NCBI GenBank assembly: GCA_029776155.1
Contig: JAKOTU010000079.1
Location: 1 to 40,582 of the forward strand
DNA: 40,582 bases
Origin: Bacillota bacterium
GTDB lineage: Bacteria; Bacillota; Limnochordia; Darwinibacteriales; Darwinibacteriaceae
Direction of reading: 5' to 3'
Shown here: piece by piece, positions 32,289 through 40,582 of the stretch
Layout: the number at the start of each line of letters is the position of its first letter
Numbering within the stretch: the first letter of the stretch is position 1
Program-made: the position numbers and the translations under genes
The notes under the pieces: generated by a model
Database searches by the model: none
What the model was told of the DNA's origin: nothing
What the model saw: the letters and a program-made list of their open reading frames with translations, nothing else

Positions 32289-33557
32289 GTGAAGAAAAGC
32301 ATAATTGCGGTCTTCAGTCTCTTGTTGGTGCTTGCCCTTTCCATGGGTACCTGGGCACAGGAGCGGGTAGTGACCATGATGGGGGTCTGGGGTGGCCAAG
32401 AGCTTGAGGCCTTCCAGGCAGTAATGGATGCTTTCACCGCCAAGACGGGCATCAAGGTGCAGTTTGAAGGTACCCGGGATCTGCCCACACTGCTCCAAAC
32501 CAGGCTGGCTGCGGGCAATCCCCCGGATGTGGCAGCTATTCCCGGCCCCGGCGCCTTGAAGGACTATGTGGAGCAGGGTGCCTTGGTAGACTTGAGCCAA
32601 GTAATTGACCCCAAAGTGTTGAGCGAGGATATTAACCCGGCCTGGATTGAGCTGGGCACCTACAAAGGCGGCTTCTATGCCCTCACCCTGGCCGCGGACG
32701 TGAAAAGCCTTGTTTGGTACCGTCCCGATGTATTCGCCGCTAAGGGCTATGAAATTCCAACCACCTGGGAGGAAATGGAGGCCCTCATGGATAAGATGGT
32801 GGCCAATGGCGATACCCCCTGGGCCATCGGTTTGGAATCTGGCGCCGCCAGCGGCTGGCCGGCCACAGACTGGATCGAAGACATCATGCTGCGCACCGCT
32901 GGGCCTGAAGTGTACGATCAGTGGGTGAACCACGAGATTCCCTGGACCGATCCCAGGGTGAAGGAAGCCTTTGAGATCTTCGGTAAGATCGCCCGCAACA
33001 GCGACTATGTATACGGCGGACCAACCAGCGTGCTGGCCACCAACTTCGGCGACTCGGTGAGCGAGCTCTTCACCGATCCGCCCCGGGCCATGATGCACCG
33101 CCAGGCCAGCTTTATCACCAGCTTTATCCTGGATGCCAATCCCGATGTGAAACTGGGCGAAGATGTATCCTTCTTTGGCTTCCCCATGATCAAGGCTGAG
33201 CACGGCAATCCCATGCTCGGTGCCGGCGATATGATCGCCCAGTTCAGGGACACACCGGAAGCTAGGGAGTTCATGAACTTCTTGGCCAGCCCTGAGGCCC
33301 AAGAGATCTGGGTAGGCAGACTGGGCAAGCTGGGTACCAATAACAAGATCAACCCCGCCGCCTATCCCGATGATCTGACCAGGGAAATGGCTGAGCTTTT
33401 GAACACGGCGGATGTGTTCCGCTTCGACGGTTCCGACTCCATGCCTCCCGCTGTGGGCTCCGGAGCTTTCTGGGAAGGTATGCTCATGTACGTGGGCGGC
33501 GAGGATTTGGATGCCGTGCTTGAGTACATTGAATCTGTGGCCCAGGAGAGTTACTAA
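32289..33557 (+). CDS. Sugar ABC transporter substrate-binding protein, AglE-like (family 1)
   Basis: This 422-residue protein starts at GTG 32289, eight bases after GAGGAGG. The signal peptide ends near TWAQ (residue 24). The mature part shows VTMMGVWGGQELEAFQAVMD, LQTRLAAGNPPDVAAIPGPG, YALTLAADVKSLVWYRPDVF and PTTWEEMEALMDKM, typical of family 1 solute-binding proteins and closest in feel to the alpha-glucoside AglE branch. It binds an oligosaccharide or glycoside outside the inner membrane. A hairpin with T-run follows it and two permease genes come next. No ATPase is in the operon, so a shared MsmX-like ATPase encoded elsewhere is expected. The substrate is unproven. Confidence 0.88.
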   Translation: MKKSIIAVFSLLLVLALSMGTWAQERVVTMMGVWGGQELEAFQAVMDAFTAKTGIKVQFEGTRDLPTLLQTRLAAGNPPDVAAIPGPGALKDYVEQGALVDLSQVIDPKVLSEDINPAWIELGTYKGGFYALTLAADVKSLVWYRPDVFAAKGYEIPTTWEEMEALMDKMVANGDTPWAIGLESGAASGWPATDWIEDIMLRTAGPEVYDQWVNHEIPWTDPRVKEAFEIFGKIARNSDYVYGGPTSVLATNFGDSVSELFTDPPRAMMHRQASFITSFILDANPDVKLGEDVSFFGFPMIKAEHGNPMLGAGDMIAQFRDTPEAREFMNFLASPEAQEIWVGRLGKLGTNNKINPAAYPDDLTREMAELLNTADVFRFDGSDSMPPAVGSGAFWEGMLMYVGGEDLDAVLEYIESVAQESY

Positions 33558-33581
33558 GAGCTTGAGGAAAGATGCAGTTGC

Positions 33582-33612
33582 GACGCGCCCTTCCCTCAGG
33601 GCGCGTCCTTTT
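33582..33612 (+). terminator. Attenuating hairpin between the binding-protein and permease genes
   Basis: GACGCGCCC pairs perfectly with GGGCGCGTC across an 8-base loop and is followed by CTTTTT. It probably lets part of the transcripts stop here, giving excess binding protein over permeases. Confidence 0.8.
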
Positions 33613-33641
33613 TCCCAGCCGTGAGGGAAGGGGTGAAGTCC

Positions 33642-34514
33642 ATGAAGCGGAAAATAGGTGTGTTTACGCCGCTGCTTTACGTCGGTCCTGCCGTGCTCTT
33701 TCTCTTGGTTTACCAGGTCTATCCAGCCCTGCAGACAGTGTACCTCAGTTTTCTGGACCGGCGTTCCCAGTCGTTTGTGGGTTTGGAGAACTATACATAC
33801 GTCTTCACATCCCCAACCATGCTGCGGGCCTTCAAGAACAATCTGCTCTGGCTGGTGCTGTTTACGGCAGGAACGGTGGGTTTAGGTCTGCTTTTTGCCA
33901 TCTTAGTGGATCGGGTGCGCTATGAGCGCATCGCCAAATCCATCATCTTTATGCCCATGGCCATCTCCTTTGTGGGCGCGGGTGTGGTTTGGAAGTTCAT
34001 GTACGCCTACAAACCCACTGATGCCCAGCAGATTGGGCTCCTCAACCAGATCCTGGTGGTCTTGGGGTTTGAACCGAAGGAATGGCTTTTGGAAAGTCCC
34101 CTCAACAACTTAGCCTTAATTGTGGTTGGGTTGTGGATTTGGACCGGCTACTGCATGGTGATCCTCTCTGCCGCCTACAAAGGTATTCCCAAGGAGCTTT
34201 TGGAGGCGGGCCAGGTGGATGGGGCCAACGACTGGCAGGTGTTCCGCCACATTATCGTACCCGAGATGCGGCCAGCCCTAACCATGGTCACCACCACCAT
34301 GCTGGTCAACGTGTTGAAGATCTTTGACATCATCTATGTCATGACCAACGGCAACTTCGGGACGGAGGTCATCGCCAACCGCATGTTCAAGGAGATGTTC
34401 CAGTTTGCCAACACGGGCCGGGCCAGTGCCATTGCGGTGGTCTTGTTTGTGATGATCATACCCATTATGTATGCCAACATCCGCCAGAAGCTGAAAGGGG
34501 AGGGAGCGCGGTGA
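33642..34514 (+). CDS. Sugar ABC transporter permease (MalF/AglF-like)
   Basis: This 290-residue membrane protein has six helices. ATG 33642 lies after AAGGGGTG. Key segments are FTPLLYVGPAVLFLLVYQVY at the start, FMPMAISFVGAGVVWKFMYA with the AglF-like YKPTDAQQIGLLNQIL next, and the EAA loop LLEAGQVDGANDWQVFRHII that contacts the ATPase. It forms half of the channel for the sugar bound by the upstream protein. Its stop overlaps the second permease start by four bases. Confidence 0.92.
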   Translation: MKRKIGVFTPLLYVGPAVLFLLVYQVYPALQTVYLSFLDRRSQSFVGLENYTYVFTSPTMLRAFKNNLLWLVLFTAGTVGLGLLFAILVDRVRYERIAKSIIFMPMAISFVGAGVVWKFMYAYKPTDAQQIGLLNQILVVLGFEPKEWLLESPLNNLALIVVGLWIWTGYCMVILSAAYKGIPKELLEAGQVDGANDWQVFRHIIVPEMRPALTMVTTTMLVNVLKIFDIIYVMTNGNFGTEVIANRMFKEMFQFANTGRASAIAVVLFVMIIPIMYANIRQKLKGEGAR

Positions 34515-35374
34515 CCCGGCAGAAGTTGAAGGCGAAAATGCCCCAGATCGTGATTAACCTGGTGGTCATCCTGGCCATGGTGCTGTGGATTGTGCCCACG
34601 TTGGGCCTCTTGATCACCTCTTTCCGCCCCGCCAGTGACGTAGTCTACTCTGGCTGGTGGACGGTACTCACCAGTCCCCTCAAGTTCACCCAGTACACTG
34701 TGGAGAACTACCGCATGGTGCTCAGTTCAGGGGGCATGTCCACTGCCTTCCGCAATAGTTTTGTGATCACCATCGGCGGTACAGTGATCCCTGTGTTTCT
34801 GGCGGCCCTGGCGGCCTTTGGTTTATCCAAACTGCATTTTCGCGGCCGCGGCTTTTTCTACGCCCTGATCGTGTTTATGCTGGTGGTGCCCACCCAAATG
34901 ACCTTCATCCCGGTACTCCGGTTATACAACAAACTGAGTCTGTCGGGAACCTTTGTGGGGCTCTGGCTGGTGCACACCGGGTACGGCCTGCCCTTTTCCA
35001 TCTTTATGCTGCACAGTTTCTTCCAGGGACTCCCCGATGAGCTGTTCGAAGCCGCGTATATCGATGGAGCTTCCCTGTGGACTTCCTTTATCCGCTTGGC
35101 CATACCCCTTTCCGTCCCTGCCCTGGCCTCCTTGGTCATCTTCCAGTTCCTCTTTGTGTGGAATGACCTGCTGGTGGCTTTGATCTACCTTGGCGGACAC
35201 GAATCGGTGGCACCCTTAACCATGCGCCTCTCCAGCCTGGTAGGCTCCTTTGGGCAGGATTGGCATCTGCTCACAGCCGCGGCCTTTGTGTCCATGGTGG
35301 TGCCCCTCATTGTGTTTTTCTCCCTGCAGCAGTACTTTGTGCGGGGACTGTTGGGTGGCGCGGTCAAAGGATAA
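34511..35374 (+). CDS. Sugar ABC transporter permease (MalG/AglG-like)
   Basis: This 287-residue membrane protein has six helices and starts at GTG 34511, overlapping the previous stop. It shows WIVPTLGLLITSFRPASDV at the N-terminus, MLVVPTQMTFIPVLRLYN in the middle, and the EAA motif ELFEAAYIDGASLWTSFIRL near residue 180. VKG at the end is typical of this family. It is the second half of the channel. It is last in its operon; a GC-rich hairpin without a T-run follows. Confidence 0.92.
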   Translation: MTRQKLKAKMPQIVINLVVILAMVLWIVPTLGLLITSFRPASDVVYSGWWTVLTSPLKFTQYTVENYRMVLSSGGMSTAFRNSFVITIGGTVIPVFLAALAAFGLSKLHFRGRGFFYALIVFMLVVPTQMTFIPVLRLYNKLSLSGTFVGLWLVHTGYGLPFSIFMLHSFFQGLPDELFEAAYIDGASLWTSFIRLAIPLSVPALASLVIFQFLFVWNDLLVALIYLGGHESVAPLTMRLSSLVGSFGQDWHLLTAAAFVSMVVPLIVFFSLQQYFVRGLLGGAVKG

Positions 35375-35396
35375 AGATCCAAAGTATGCTGACTAG

Positions 35397-35419
35397 AAGC
35401 GGGCCGATCAGGCCCGCTT
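35397..35419 (+). terminator. Hairpin after the sugar ABC operon
   Basis: A perfect 9-base stem AAGCGGGCC/GGCCCGCTT with a 5-base loop. There is no T-run, so termination may be factor-dependent or partial. Confidence 0.5.
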
Positions 35420-35501
35420 GGCGCGCCTTGGGTAATGTTTCCGCGGGGAGGATCCCCGGCTTGCTTAGCGAAAGTGTAGGGGAATGAAAGGAGGGCTCCT
35501 C

Positions 35502-37292
35502 TTGAGAAACTGGCTGTGCTGGCTTGTAGTGTTCTGCCTACTGCTGATGCCCACCGCGGCCTTGGCCCGCAGTTATGAGCTTTTGGAGCTGAATATCGAA
35601 GCCCAGGTGGGGGCTGATGCTGTGGTGCGCATTACGGAAACCCATACGGTTAGGTTTAACGGTACCTATTCAGGGATGTACCAGACCTTTGACACTTCCC
35701 AGGGCATTGCCATCAAGGATGTGCTGGTCTCCGAGGGCGGGCAAGCCTACAGGCAAATTCCCGGGGAGACCCCTGGGGAGCCCGGAACCTTTTTCGTGAA
35801 AGAGGGCGGCGATGAGGTGCTGGTGGACTGGAGTTTCAGTGCCACCGATGAAGTTAGGGAGTTTCAAGTAAGCTACACGCTGCACAACGCCATTTTGAAG
35901 CACAATGATGTGGCCGAGTTCTATTACCAGTTTGTGGGCACAGGCTGGGATCTGCCCCGGGAACACGTACGCATCGCGCTTACCCTGCCCCACGGCGCGG
36001 AGCCAGACCAGATTGCCGCTTGGGGTTACGGGCCGCGGCACGGCACAGTAACCATAGAGTCCCCCACCCGCATAGTGTGGGAAGTGGCACAGCTGCCTGC
36101 CAACACCTTTGTGGAGGGGCGGGTGGTCTTCCCCAATGCCCTGGTGCCCTTGGGCACCCGCTACACCAACCAAAACGGCCTGGAGCGGATTCTTAAGGAG
36201 GAACAGGTTAGGGAAGAACAGCGGCAGCGGGCGGCGCAGAGGAGAGCCCTGGATCCTTTCGTGGCCGTGGGTGTGTTCCTTTTGGCCCTCCTGGTGGCCC
36301 TGCACCTCTGGCGCAAGTTCATCCAAGCAAGCCCACTGGGGTTCAACGACCGCTACTACAAAAACCTGCCCGGGGATTACCCCCCAGCGGAACTGGCCAT
36401 TTTGCTTAACCGCACGGTGCAGGGCCGTGACTTTACTGCCACCTTGCTGGATTTGGCCAGGCGGGGCTATCTCAGCATTGAGGAGCTAACCGGTCCCCAG
36501 AGCCGAACTGGGAAAGGCCAGGCCGACTACCGGTTCAAGAAGGGGGAAGTATCCGCAGAGAAGCTCGAGGAGCTGCGCCCCTACGAAGGCCAGATCCTAG
36601 AGCTGCTCTTCGAAGATCTTAAAAGTGAAGAGGTGACCTTGGAAGAGTTCCAGAAGTACGCCCAGAAAAACCCCAGGAAGTTTTCGGTCTTCTGGAAGAA
36701 GTGGGGAGAAGCGGTGCAGGATGCGGCGAAGGGGCATGGCTTTTTTGCCGAGGAGCAGAATAAAAAGGCGTTGGTCTACCTGCTGCCGGCAGTAGGTTTG
36801 CTGATCCTGGCTGTACCCGCTGGACTTTTGTCCATGTTTGTCACTTTAGGTGTGTGTGTGGTGATGGGCCTGGTCACCGTCATTTTGGTTGCCGTGGCCG
36901 GCTCCCAGCGTTCCCAATACGGACGGGAGCAGTACGCCAAGTGGGTGGCCTTCCGCCGCTATCTCCAAGAGTTCTCCCGGGTGGACCAGCTGCGCCTGGG
37001 ACAGCTGGGCATCTGGGAGCAGTTTCTGCCCTATGCGGTAACCCTGGGCGTTGCCGATCTGGTGCTCAAACAGCTGGAGATGCACATCTCCACTTCACAG
37101 GAGGGTTACCGCTTCGGTTCAGGGTGGTTCATCTACTACCATCCCGCCGGGTTCCATTCCCTGCATCGGATGACTAGAAGCGTGGAGAAGTCCATTACCA
37201 GCGTGACCCTTCCCCAAGGAACGGGAGGCAGTGGAGGCTTTTCAGGAGGAGGCGGGGGAGGCTTCGGTGGCGGCGGCGGTGGAGCCCGTTAA
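35502..37292 (+). CDS. DUF2207-domain membrane protein with glycine-rich tail
   Basis: This 596-residue protein starts at TTG 35502, six bases after AAAGGAGGG; an in-frame ATG at 35484 would place that site inside the gene. A signal peptide (MRNWLCWLVVFCLLLMPTAA then LA) is followed by a beta-rich extracytoplasmic domain of DUF2207 (ITETHTVRFNGTYSGMYQTF, VDWSFSATDEVREFQVSYTL). After that come a membrane helix near 255-272, a cytoplasmic part with YPPAELAILLNRTVQGRDFT, and a double helix hairpin near 430-470. The C-terminus is GGSGGFSGGGGGGFGGGGG, usual for this family. The function of DUF2207 proteins is not established. It lies 26 bases ahead of an outer-membrane-like protein gene. Confidence 0.85.
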   Translation: MRNWLCWLVVFCLLLMPTAALARSYELLELNIEAQVGADAVVRITETHTVRFNGTYSGMYQTFDTSQGIAIKDVLVSEGGQAYRQIPGETPGEPGTFFVKEGGDEVLVDWSFSATDEVREFQVSYTLHNAILKHNDVAEFYYQFVGTGWDLPREHVRIALTLPHGAEPDQIAAWGYGPRHGTVTIESPTRIVWEVAQLPANTFVEGRVVFPNALVPLGTRYTNQNGLERILKEEQVREEQRQRAAQRRALDPFVAVGVFLLALLVALHLWRKFIQASPLGFNDRYYKNLPGDYPPAELAILLNRTVQGRDFTATLLDLARRGYLSIEELTGPQSRTGKGQADYRFKKGEVSAEKLEELRPYEGQILELLFEDLKSEEVTLEEFQKYAQKNPRKFSVFWKKWGEAVQDAAKGHGFFAEEQNKKALVYLLPAVGLLILAVPAGLLSMFVTLGVCVVMGLVTVILVAVAGSQRSQYGREQYAKWVAFRRYLQEFSRVDQLRLGQLGIWEQFLPYAVTLGVADLVLKQLEMHISTSQEGYRFGSGWFIYYHPAGFHSLHRMTRSVEKSITSVTLPQGTGGSGGFSGGGGGGFGGGGGGAR

Positions 37293-37318
37293 GGCTTAAG
37301 TGTGGAAGGAGAGGTCTT

Positions 37319-38641
37319 GTGCGTAGAACGCAAGGGAAACACATTCTAATACTCATGCTGTTGTTGATCACCCTTGGGGCAGTACTGCCCGCCCAGGCAG
37401 CCGCTGAGCGGGTTGTGGTCCTGGATTTCTTAGCCCTGGATGCCCAAGGGAACTATATCGATCCCCGCAGTACCAGCCAGGGAGATTTGGTCAGCCTATC
37501 GCGGGTTATGGCCCAGGGTATTGCGGCTAGGCTGGTGCAGTACGGGGAGTTTGAAGTGCAGGACAGCGTGTCTCTGCGGGGAAAGCTAGCTGAGTTGGGT
37601 TTTGCCCCTGAGGCTTCGGCGTGGGAGCGGGCCCAGGCCATTCTCACCGCGGGTTTGGCCGATCAGGTGATAACCGGTTCCCTCACCCTGCTGCAGAACA
37701 CTGCAGTCGTGGGTGTACAGCGCTTTCAGTTGGCAGGCCGCAGAACCGTTTTGGTAGGTTCGGCCCTGGCCAGCGCAGCCCGGGTGCAGGATGCGCCCAA
37801 TCTGGTGGACAGCCTGCTGACCGATCTGTTTCCCCCAGATGTGCAGGTGATCGAGCGCGCCGTGGACCAGTTGTTTGTGGTACCGGGGCAGGTGCGCCTG
37901 AACTTAGGCCAATCGAAACAGCTCACGGTGTACGCCCTGGATGCCATGGGCAGGCCCATAGCCAGCCCAGAGTTTTTGTTCTTCTCCAGTGATGAGTCTA
38001 AAGTGAGCGTGGATGAACAGGGAGTGGTGACTGGTCTGCAGCCGGGTACCGCCACCATCACTGTGCGGGCCATCACCAGGGGCACCAGATCTGGCTCTCC
38101 CGCGGTGATGCAGGTTACAGTCCTGCCGCCCACCTTCGGGGTGCGGGTGGGCAGCTTGGTCACCCCCAGGGGAGGGGAAACCAGGTTCCCGGTGCGCATT
38201 GGACTGCGGCTAACCCCCACGGTGGATCAGAAGGGGGCCCAAAGCAAGACCCCCAATTTGGCGCCCGCGGATGCCCTGCCCGCGGACAGCTCCAATCCTT
38301 TGGGGATCATCTCTTCTTTCTTCGGTTCCATGCTCACCAACGGCCTCATGACCATCGATCTCGACTTTGATCCCAGCCGTGAGCTGTTGGTCTCCTTCAG
38401 CGGTGTCCAGCGCTCCGCGAGCGGGTATTTGGGCACGGGCGTGGGTTATGTCACTCCCTTGGATGATGTGGAATCCCAGAAAGGCTTCATCCTGCGCTTC
38501 ACCATCGGCACCCAGTACAGGACGTCCAGTCGGCTGGCGATGCCCGTGGAGGCGGTGGTTGACGCCATCTTCCCCACCGCCAGTGTATTCAGTCCCAGTT
38601 TCCGGCTGGGGATCAACATCGGTTTTGATTTATTCCCGTAA
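37319..38641 (+). CDS. Secreted protein with CsgG/FlgO-like, Big2 and C-terminal barrel-like regions
   Basis: This 440-residue protein starts at GTG 37319 after GGAAGGAGAGG. The signal peptide ends near PAQAAA (residue 29). Residues 30-150 resemble CsgG/FlgO/TolB-like alpha-beta domains (RVVVLDFLALD, LVSLSRVMAQGIAARLVQYG, ADQVITGSLTLLQN). Residues about 190-265 form a bacterial Ig-like Big2 domain (LNLGQSKQLTVYALDAMGRP, VDEQGVVTGLQPGTATITV). The rest has paired amphipathic strands ending in SPSFRLGINIGFDLF-P, suggestive of an outer-membrane barrel. I know no named protein with this order. A role in surface export or envelope anchoring is possible. Confidence 0.7.
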   Translation: MRRTQGKHILILMLLLITLGAVLPAQAAAERVVVLDFLALDAQGNYIDPRSTSQGDLVSLSRVMAQGIAARLVQYGEFEVQDSVSLRGKLAELGFAPEASAWERAQAILTAGLADQVITGSLTLLQNTAVVGVQRFQLAGRRTVLVGSALASAARVQDAPNLVDSLLTDLFPPDVQVIERAVDQLFVVPGQVRLNLGQSKQLTVYALDAMGRPIASPEFLFFSSDESKVSVDEQGVVTGLQPGTATITVRAITRGTRSGSPAVMQVTVLPPTFGVRVGSLVTPRGGETRFPVRIGLRLTPTVDQKGAQSKTPNLAPADALPADSSNPLGIISSFFGSMLTNGLMTIDLDFDPSRELLVSFSGVQRSASGYLGTGVGYVTPLDDVESQKGFILRFTIGTQYRTSSRLAMPVEAVVDAIFPTASVFSPSFRLGINIGFDLFP

Positions 38642-38755
38642 AAGGGCCTGCTAGAAAAATAACTTATCCGTTCCGCTGCCTCGAGGCAGGAACTCCCAGC
38701 GCCTGGGCGAATGAGATAATAATAATCTTTGCGATTAGCAGGGGGCTGAACAGGT

Positions 38756-40333
38756 TTGGTAAAGCTGACTATTGGCAAGAAACTGGGGTTGGGGTTCCTG
38801 ATCCTCATCTTTGTGGTGGCATTAGTCAATGTGGTGAGCGTTTTAGGCCTGGAGGCCATCAAGGTGAAATGGGAGCAGTCGGAGGGTTGGGAGACACTGC
38901 AGGGGTCGCTGCAGCAGAGGGAAATCGAGCATCTGCACTGGGTTAATCAGCTCCAGGACCACCTGGTCAGGGAATCGGCGGAGGGCTTTTCCCTCGAGCT
39001 GGACCCCACCCGCTGTAATTTGGGGCAGTGGTTGGCCAGTGCCGAGTTTCAGCACCTGCTCCAGCAGTACCCCGCCATGGTCGAGCACTTCCAACTGTTG
39101 ATCAGCTCCCATACCCAGCTGCATGCCTCGGCCCAGAGCATTAAATCGTTCTTGGAGCGGGGAGATGCCCGGGCAGCCGAGCAGGTCTACCAAGAGGTGA
39201 CCGCACCCAGCTTGGCCCAAATTAGGGGGGTCTTGGCCCAGGTGCGCGGTGAGTTGGGGCAGGATGTGACCCGCGTAGGAGCTGAAGTGCGCAGACTCAT
39301 GGCCTCCATTATCCAGCAGGTGATGATCTTGGCTTCCGCGGGGATCGCGGTGAGCTTGGTCAGCGCCACGGTGGTCACCCGCAGCATCACCAAGCCCCTG
39401 GCCGTGCTGAAGCAGGCTGCGCTGCAGGTGGGGGAGGGTGATTTGGGTACCACCTGGACCATCCAGTCCCGGGACGAGATCGGGGACCTGTCCGAGTCTT
39501 TGGCGCAGATGGCAGCCAATCTGCGGAAGTTGGTGAAGGGTATTCAGGAGAACAGCGAGCGGGTGCTGGCCTTATCGCAAGACCTCTCCTCCATGGCGGT
39601 GGAAACGGGCTCGGCGGTTTCCCAAGTGGCCAGCACTGCCAATGAGTTCTCTGGCACTTCGGTGACCATGGCCGAGAATACAGGGCAGATGCGTACAAGC
39701 GCGGAGCATGCCATGGCCGAGTTGGAGCGGGGCTTGGACCTGCTGAAAACCGCCGTGGGCGGTGTGGCCAGTGCCCGGGAGGATGTGCAGCAGCTCACCG
39801 CAGCGGTGAACAGCCTGGCGGAGCGTTCCCGGCAGATCAGCGCGATTGTGGAGCTGATCACCGATATCAGCGACCAGACCAATCTCCTGGCCCTTAATGC
39901 CGCCATTGAAGCGGCCCGGGCCGGGGAAAACGGCCGGGGTTTTGCGGTTGTTGCGGACGAAGTGCGCAAGCTAGCTGAGGAATCGAGAACCGCCTCAGGC
40001 CGGATTGCCGACTTGATCCAGGAGATCCTGCGGGGAACCGCGGAAACCATGGAGCGCATGGGCAAAGCGGATCACAGCGTGGAGGAGGTTGCCGAACAGA
40101 TTGGGCGCACAGGCGACACCTTTGCCGGCATAACCCGCACTTTCCAGGACGTAGCTGCCCAGGTGGGTTCCATTGCCCAAGCCGCCGCTGCGGTGGGTAC
40201 AGGCAGCGAAGAGATTGCCGCGGCCACCCAGGAGCAGTCTGCAGTGGTGAATGCCATTGCCGAAAACTCAGAAAAGCTGGCCCACTTGGCGGAACAGCTC
40301 CAGGAGCAAATTGCCCGTTTCAAGGGGTTTTAG
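38756..40333 (+). CDS. Methyl-accepting chemotaxis protein with extracytoplasmic CZB-like zinc-binding sensor
   Basis: This 525-residue receptor starts at TTG 38756, ten bases after a GGGGG run. Membrane helix 1 spans about 10-33 and helix 2 about 185-207. Between them lies a sensor with the CZB pattern: HLHW (H61), RCNLGQWL (C87) and HTQLH (H119, H123), the 3His-1Cys zinc site that in TlpD and DgcZ responds to zinc or oxidants. A HAMP domain and the signalling hairpin [20 protein letters not shown] with [16 protein letters not shown] follow. It would report zinc or hypochlorite-like signals to CheA/CheW. No chemotaxis partners are in the window. An outside-facing CZB is less common than the cytoplasmic form. 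Confidence 0.92.
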   Translation: MVKLTIGKKLGLGFLILIFVVALVNVVSVLGLEAIKVKWEQSEGWETLQGSLQQREIEHLHWVNQLQDHLVRESAEGFSLELDPTRCNLGQWLASAEFQHLLQQYPAMVEHFQLLISSHTQLHASAQSIKSFLERGDARAAEQVYQEVTAPSLAQIRGVLAQVRGELGQDVTRVGAEVRRLMASIIQQVMILASAGIAVSLVSATVVTRSITKPLAVLKQAALQVGEGDLGTTWTIQSRDEIGDLSESLAQMAANLRKLVKGIQENSERVLALSQDLSSMAVETGSAVSQVASTANEFSGTSVTMAENTGQMRTSAEHAMAELERGLDLLKTAVGGVASAREDVQQLTAAVNSLAERSRQISAIVELITDISDQTNLLALNAAIEAARAGENGRGFAVVADEVRKLAEESRTASGRIADLIQEILRGTAETMERMGKADHSVEEVAEQIGRTGDTFAGITRTFQDVAAQVGSIAQAAAAVGTGSEEIAAATQEQSAVVNAIAENSEKLAHLAEQLQEQIARFKGF

Positions 40334-40350
40334 CTGCCAGGACCAGGATA

Positions 40351-40382
40351 AAAAACGAGCCGTGTCCGAAAAGACACGGCTC
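40351..40382 (-). terminator. Terminator between converging genes (best on the minus strand)
   Basis: A perfect 10-base stem GAGCCGTGTC/GACACGGCTC with a 6-base loop. On the minus strand it is followed by CGTTTTTTATCC, a strong T-run for the gene ending at 40389. On the plus strand it can also serve the chemoreceptor gene. Confidence 0.85.
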
Positions 40383-40388
40383 AACTTG

Positions 40389-40582
40389 TTATTCCTCATA
40401 ATCATCGTACAAGTCTTCGCCCCGTTCCTCCCTGGCTTTGCGCAGGTTGGACCGAATGTGGCTCATGGCGCCTACAAATCCGAGCATAAAGCCAAAGAAG
40501 GTCACGGCGTACATGAGCATGTTCAGCCAGAGGAGGGAAGGAATCACTCCCAGTACGATGAGGAAGATGACCAGCCAACCCG
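40389..40582 (-). CDS. Small membrane protein, C-terminal part (unknown)
   Basis: The frame is open at the window edge and about 63 residues are visible before TAA. Two hydrophobic stretches (LVIFLIVLGVIPSLLWLNML and YAVTFFGFMLGFVGAM) precede a charged tail, SHIRSNLRKAREERGEDLYDDYEE. The arrangement suggests two membrane helices with a cytoplasmic acidic end. I do not recognise the family. It is followed by a good terminator on its own strand. Confidence 0.75.
   Translation of the reverse strand, partial: GWLVIFLIVLGVIPSLLWLNMLMYAVTFFGFMLGFVGAMSHIRSNLRKAREERGEDLYDDYEE

Noticed and set aside
38642..38755. Leader of the chemoreceptor gene considered as a c-di-GMP riboswitch
   Set aside because: Only short hairpins (GCCTCGAGGC, CCCAG/CTGGG) are present; the conserved core bases of known c-di-GMP aptamers were not found.

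Overview
The window looks like a chromosome segment of an anaerobic, carbohydrate-using, GC-rich Bacillota bacterium. Clostridial-style operons (Opp/Dpp, FeoAB, a sugar-binding-protein/LytS/YesN sensory trio, GH4, AglEFG-like) sit beside genes that only make sense with an outer membrane: a secretin, a predicted barrel protein ending in Phe, and a second barrel-like protein. That combination fits a diderm Firmicute, for example Limnochordia. The placement is an inference from gene content, not from a marker gene. No rRNA, tRNA, CRISPR array or intact insertion sequence was seen.

Layout. 1-1465: end of an oligopeptide ABC operon (two ATPases), closed by a strong terminator. 1653-7188: a five-gene operon of secreted proteins, namely a small beta-sandwich protein, a secretin, a degenerate secretin core fused to an outer-membrane barrel, a second beta-sandwich protein and a duplicated PapD-like protein. 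7655-9360: two related beta-sandwich proteins on the minus strand. I read 1653-9360 as one candidate surface-fibre or export system, and it is the most novel part of the window. 9622-17586: a sugar-sensing trio (binding protein, LytS/YesM kinase, YesN regulator) followed by a ChvE-MmsA-MmsB monosaccharide transporter. The kinase is split by a one-base frameshift. 17699-19955: a BadF/GlcNAc-kinase-like sugar kinase and a GH4 6-phospho-glycosidase.

19993-24859 (minus): an iron-sulfur flavoprotein pair plus delta-1-pyrroline-5-carboxylate dehydrogenase, probably oxidising proline or a proline-like imino acid to glutamate. 25183-29311: FeoA and FeoB behind a consensus promoter with a Fur-like box, continuing without a clear break into a nicotianamine-synthase-like methyltransferase, a flippase-like membrane protein and a CDP-alcohol phosphatidyltransferase. 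29355-31106 (minus): a membrane-anchored repeat protein and a GH18 hydrolase. 31235-32140: an AEC transporter. 32289-35374: an AglEFG-like sugar ABC transporter with a LacI-type operator. 35502-38641: a DUF2207 protein and a CsgG/FlgO-like, Big2 and barrel protein. 38756-40333: a chemoreceptor with a CZB-like zinc site outside the membrane. The window ends inside a small minus-strand membrane protein.

Starts were chosen by Shine-Dalgarno position and signal-peptide integrity, so several lie downstream of the longest possible open frame. All functional assignments come from motif reading by eye; no database search was run.
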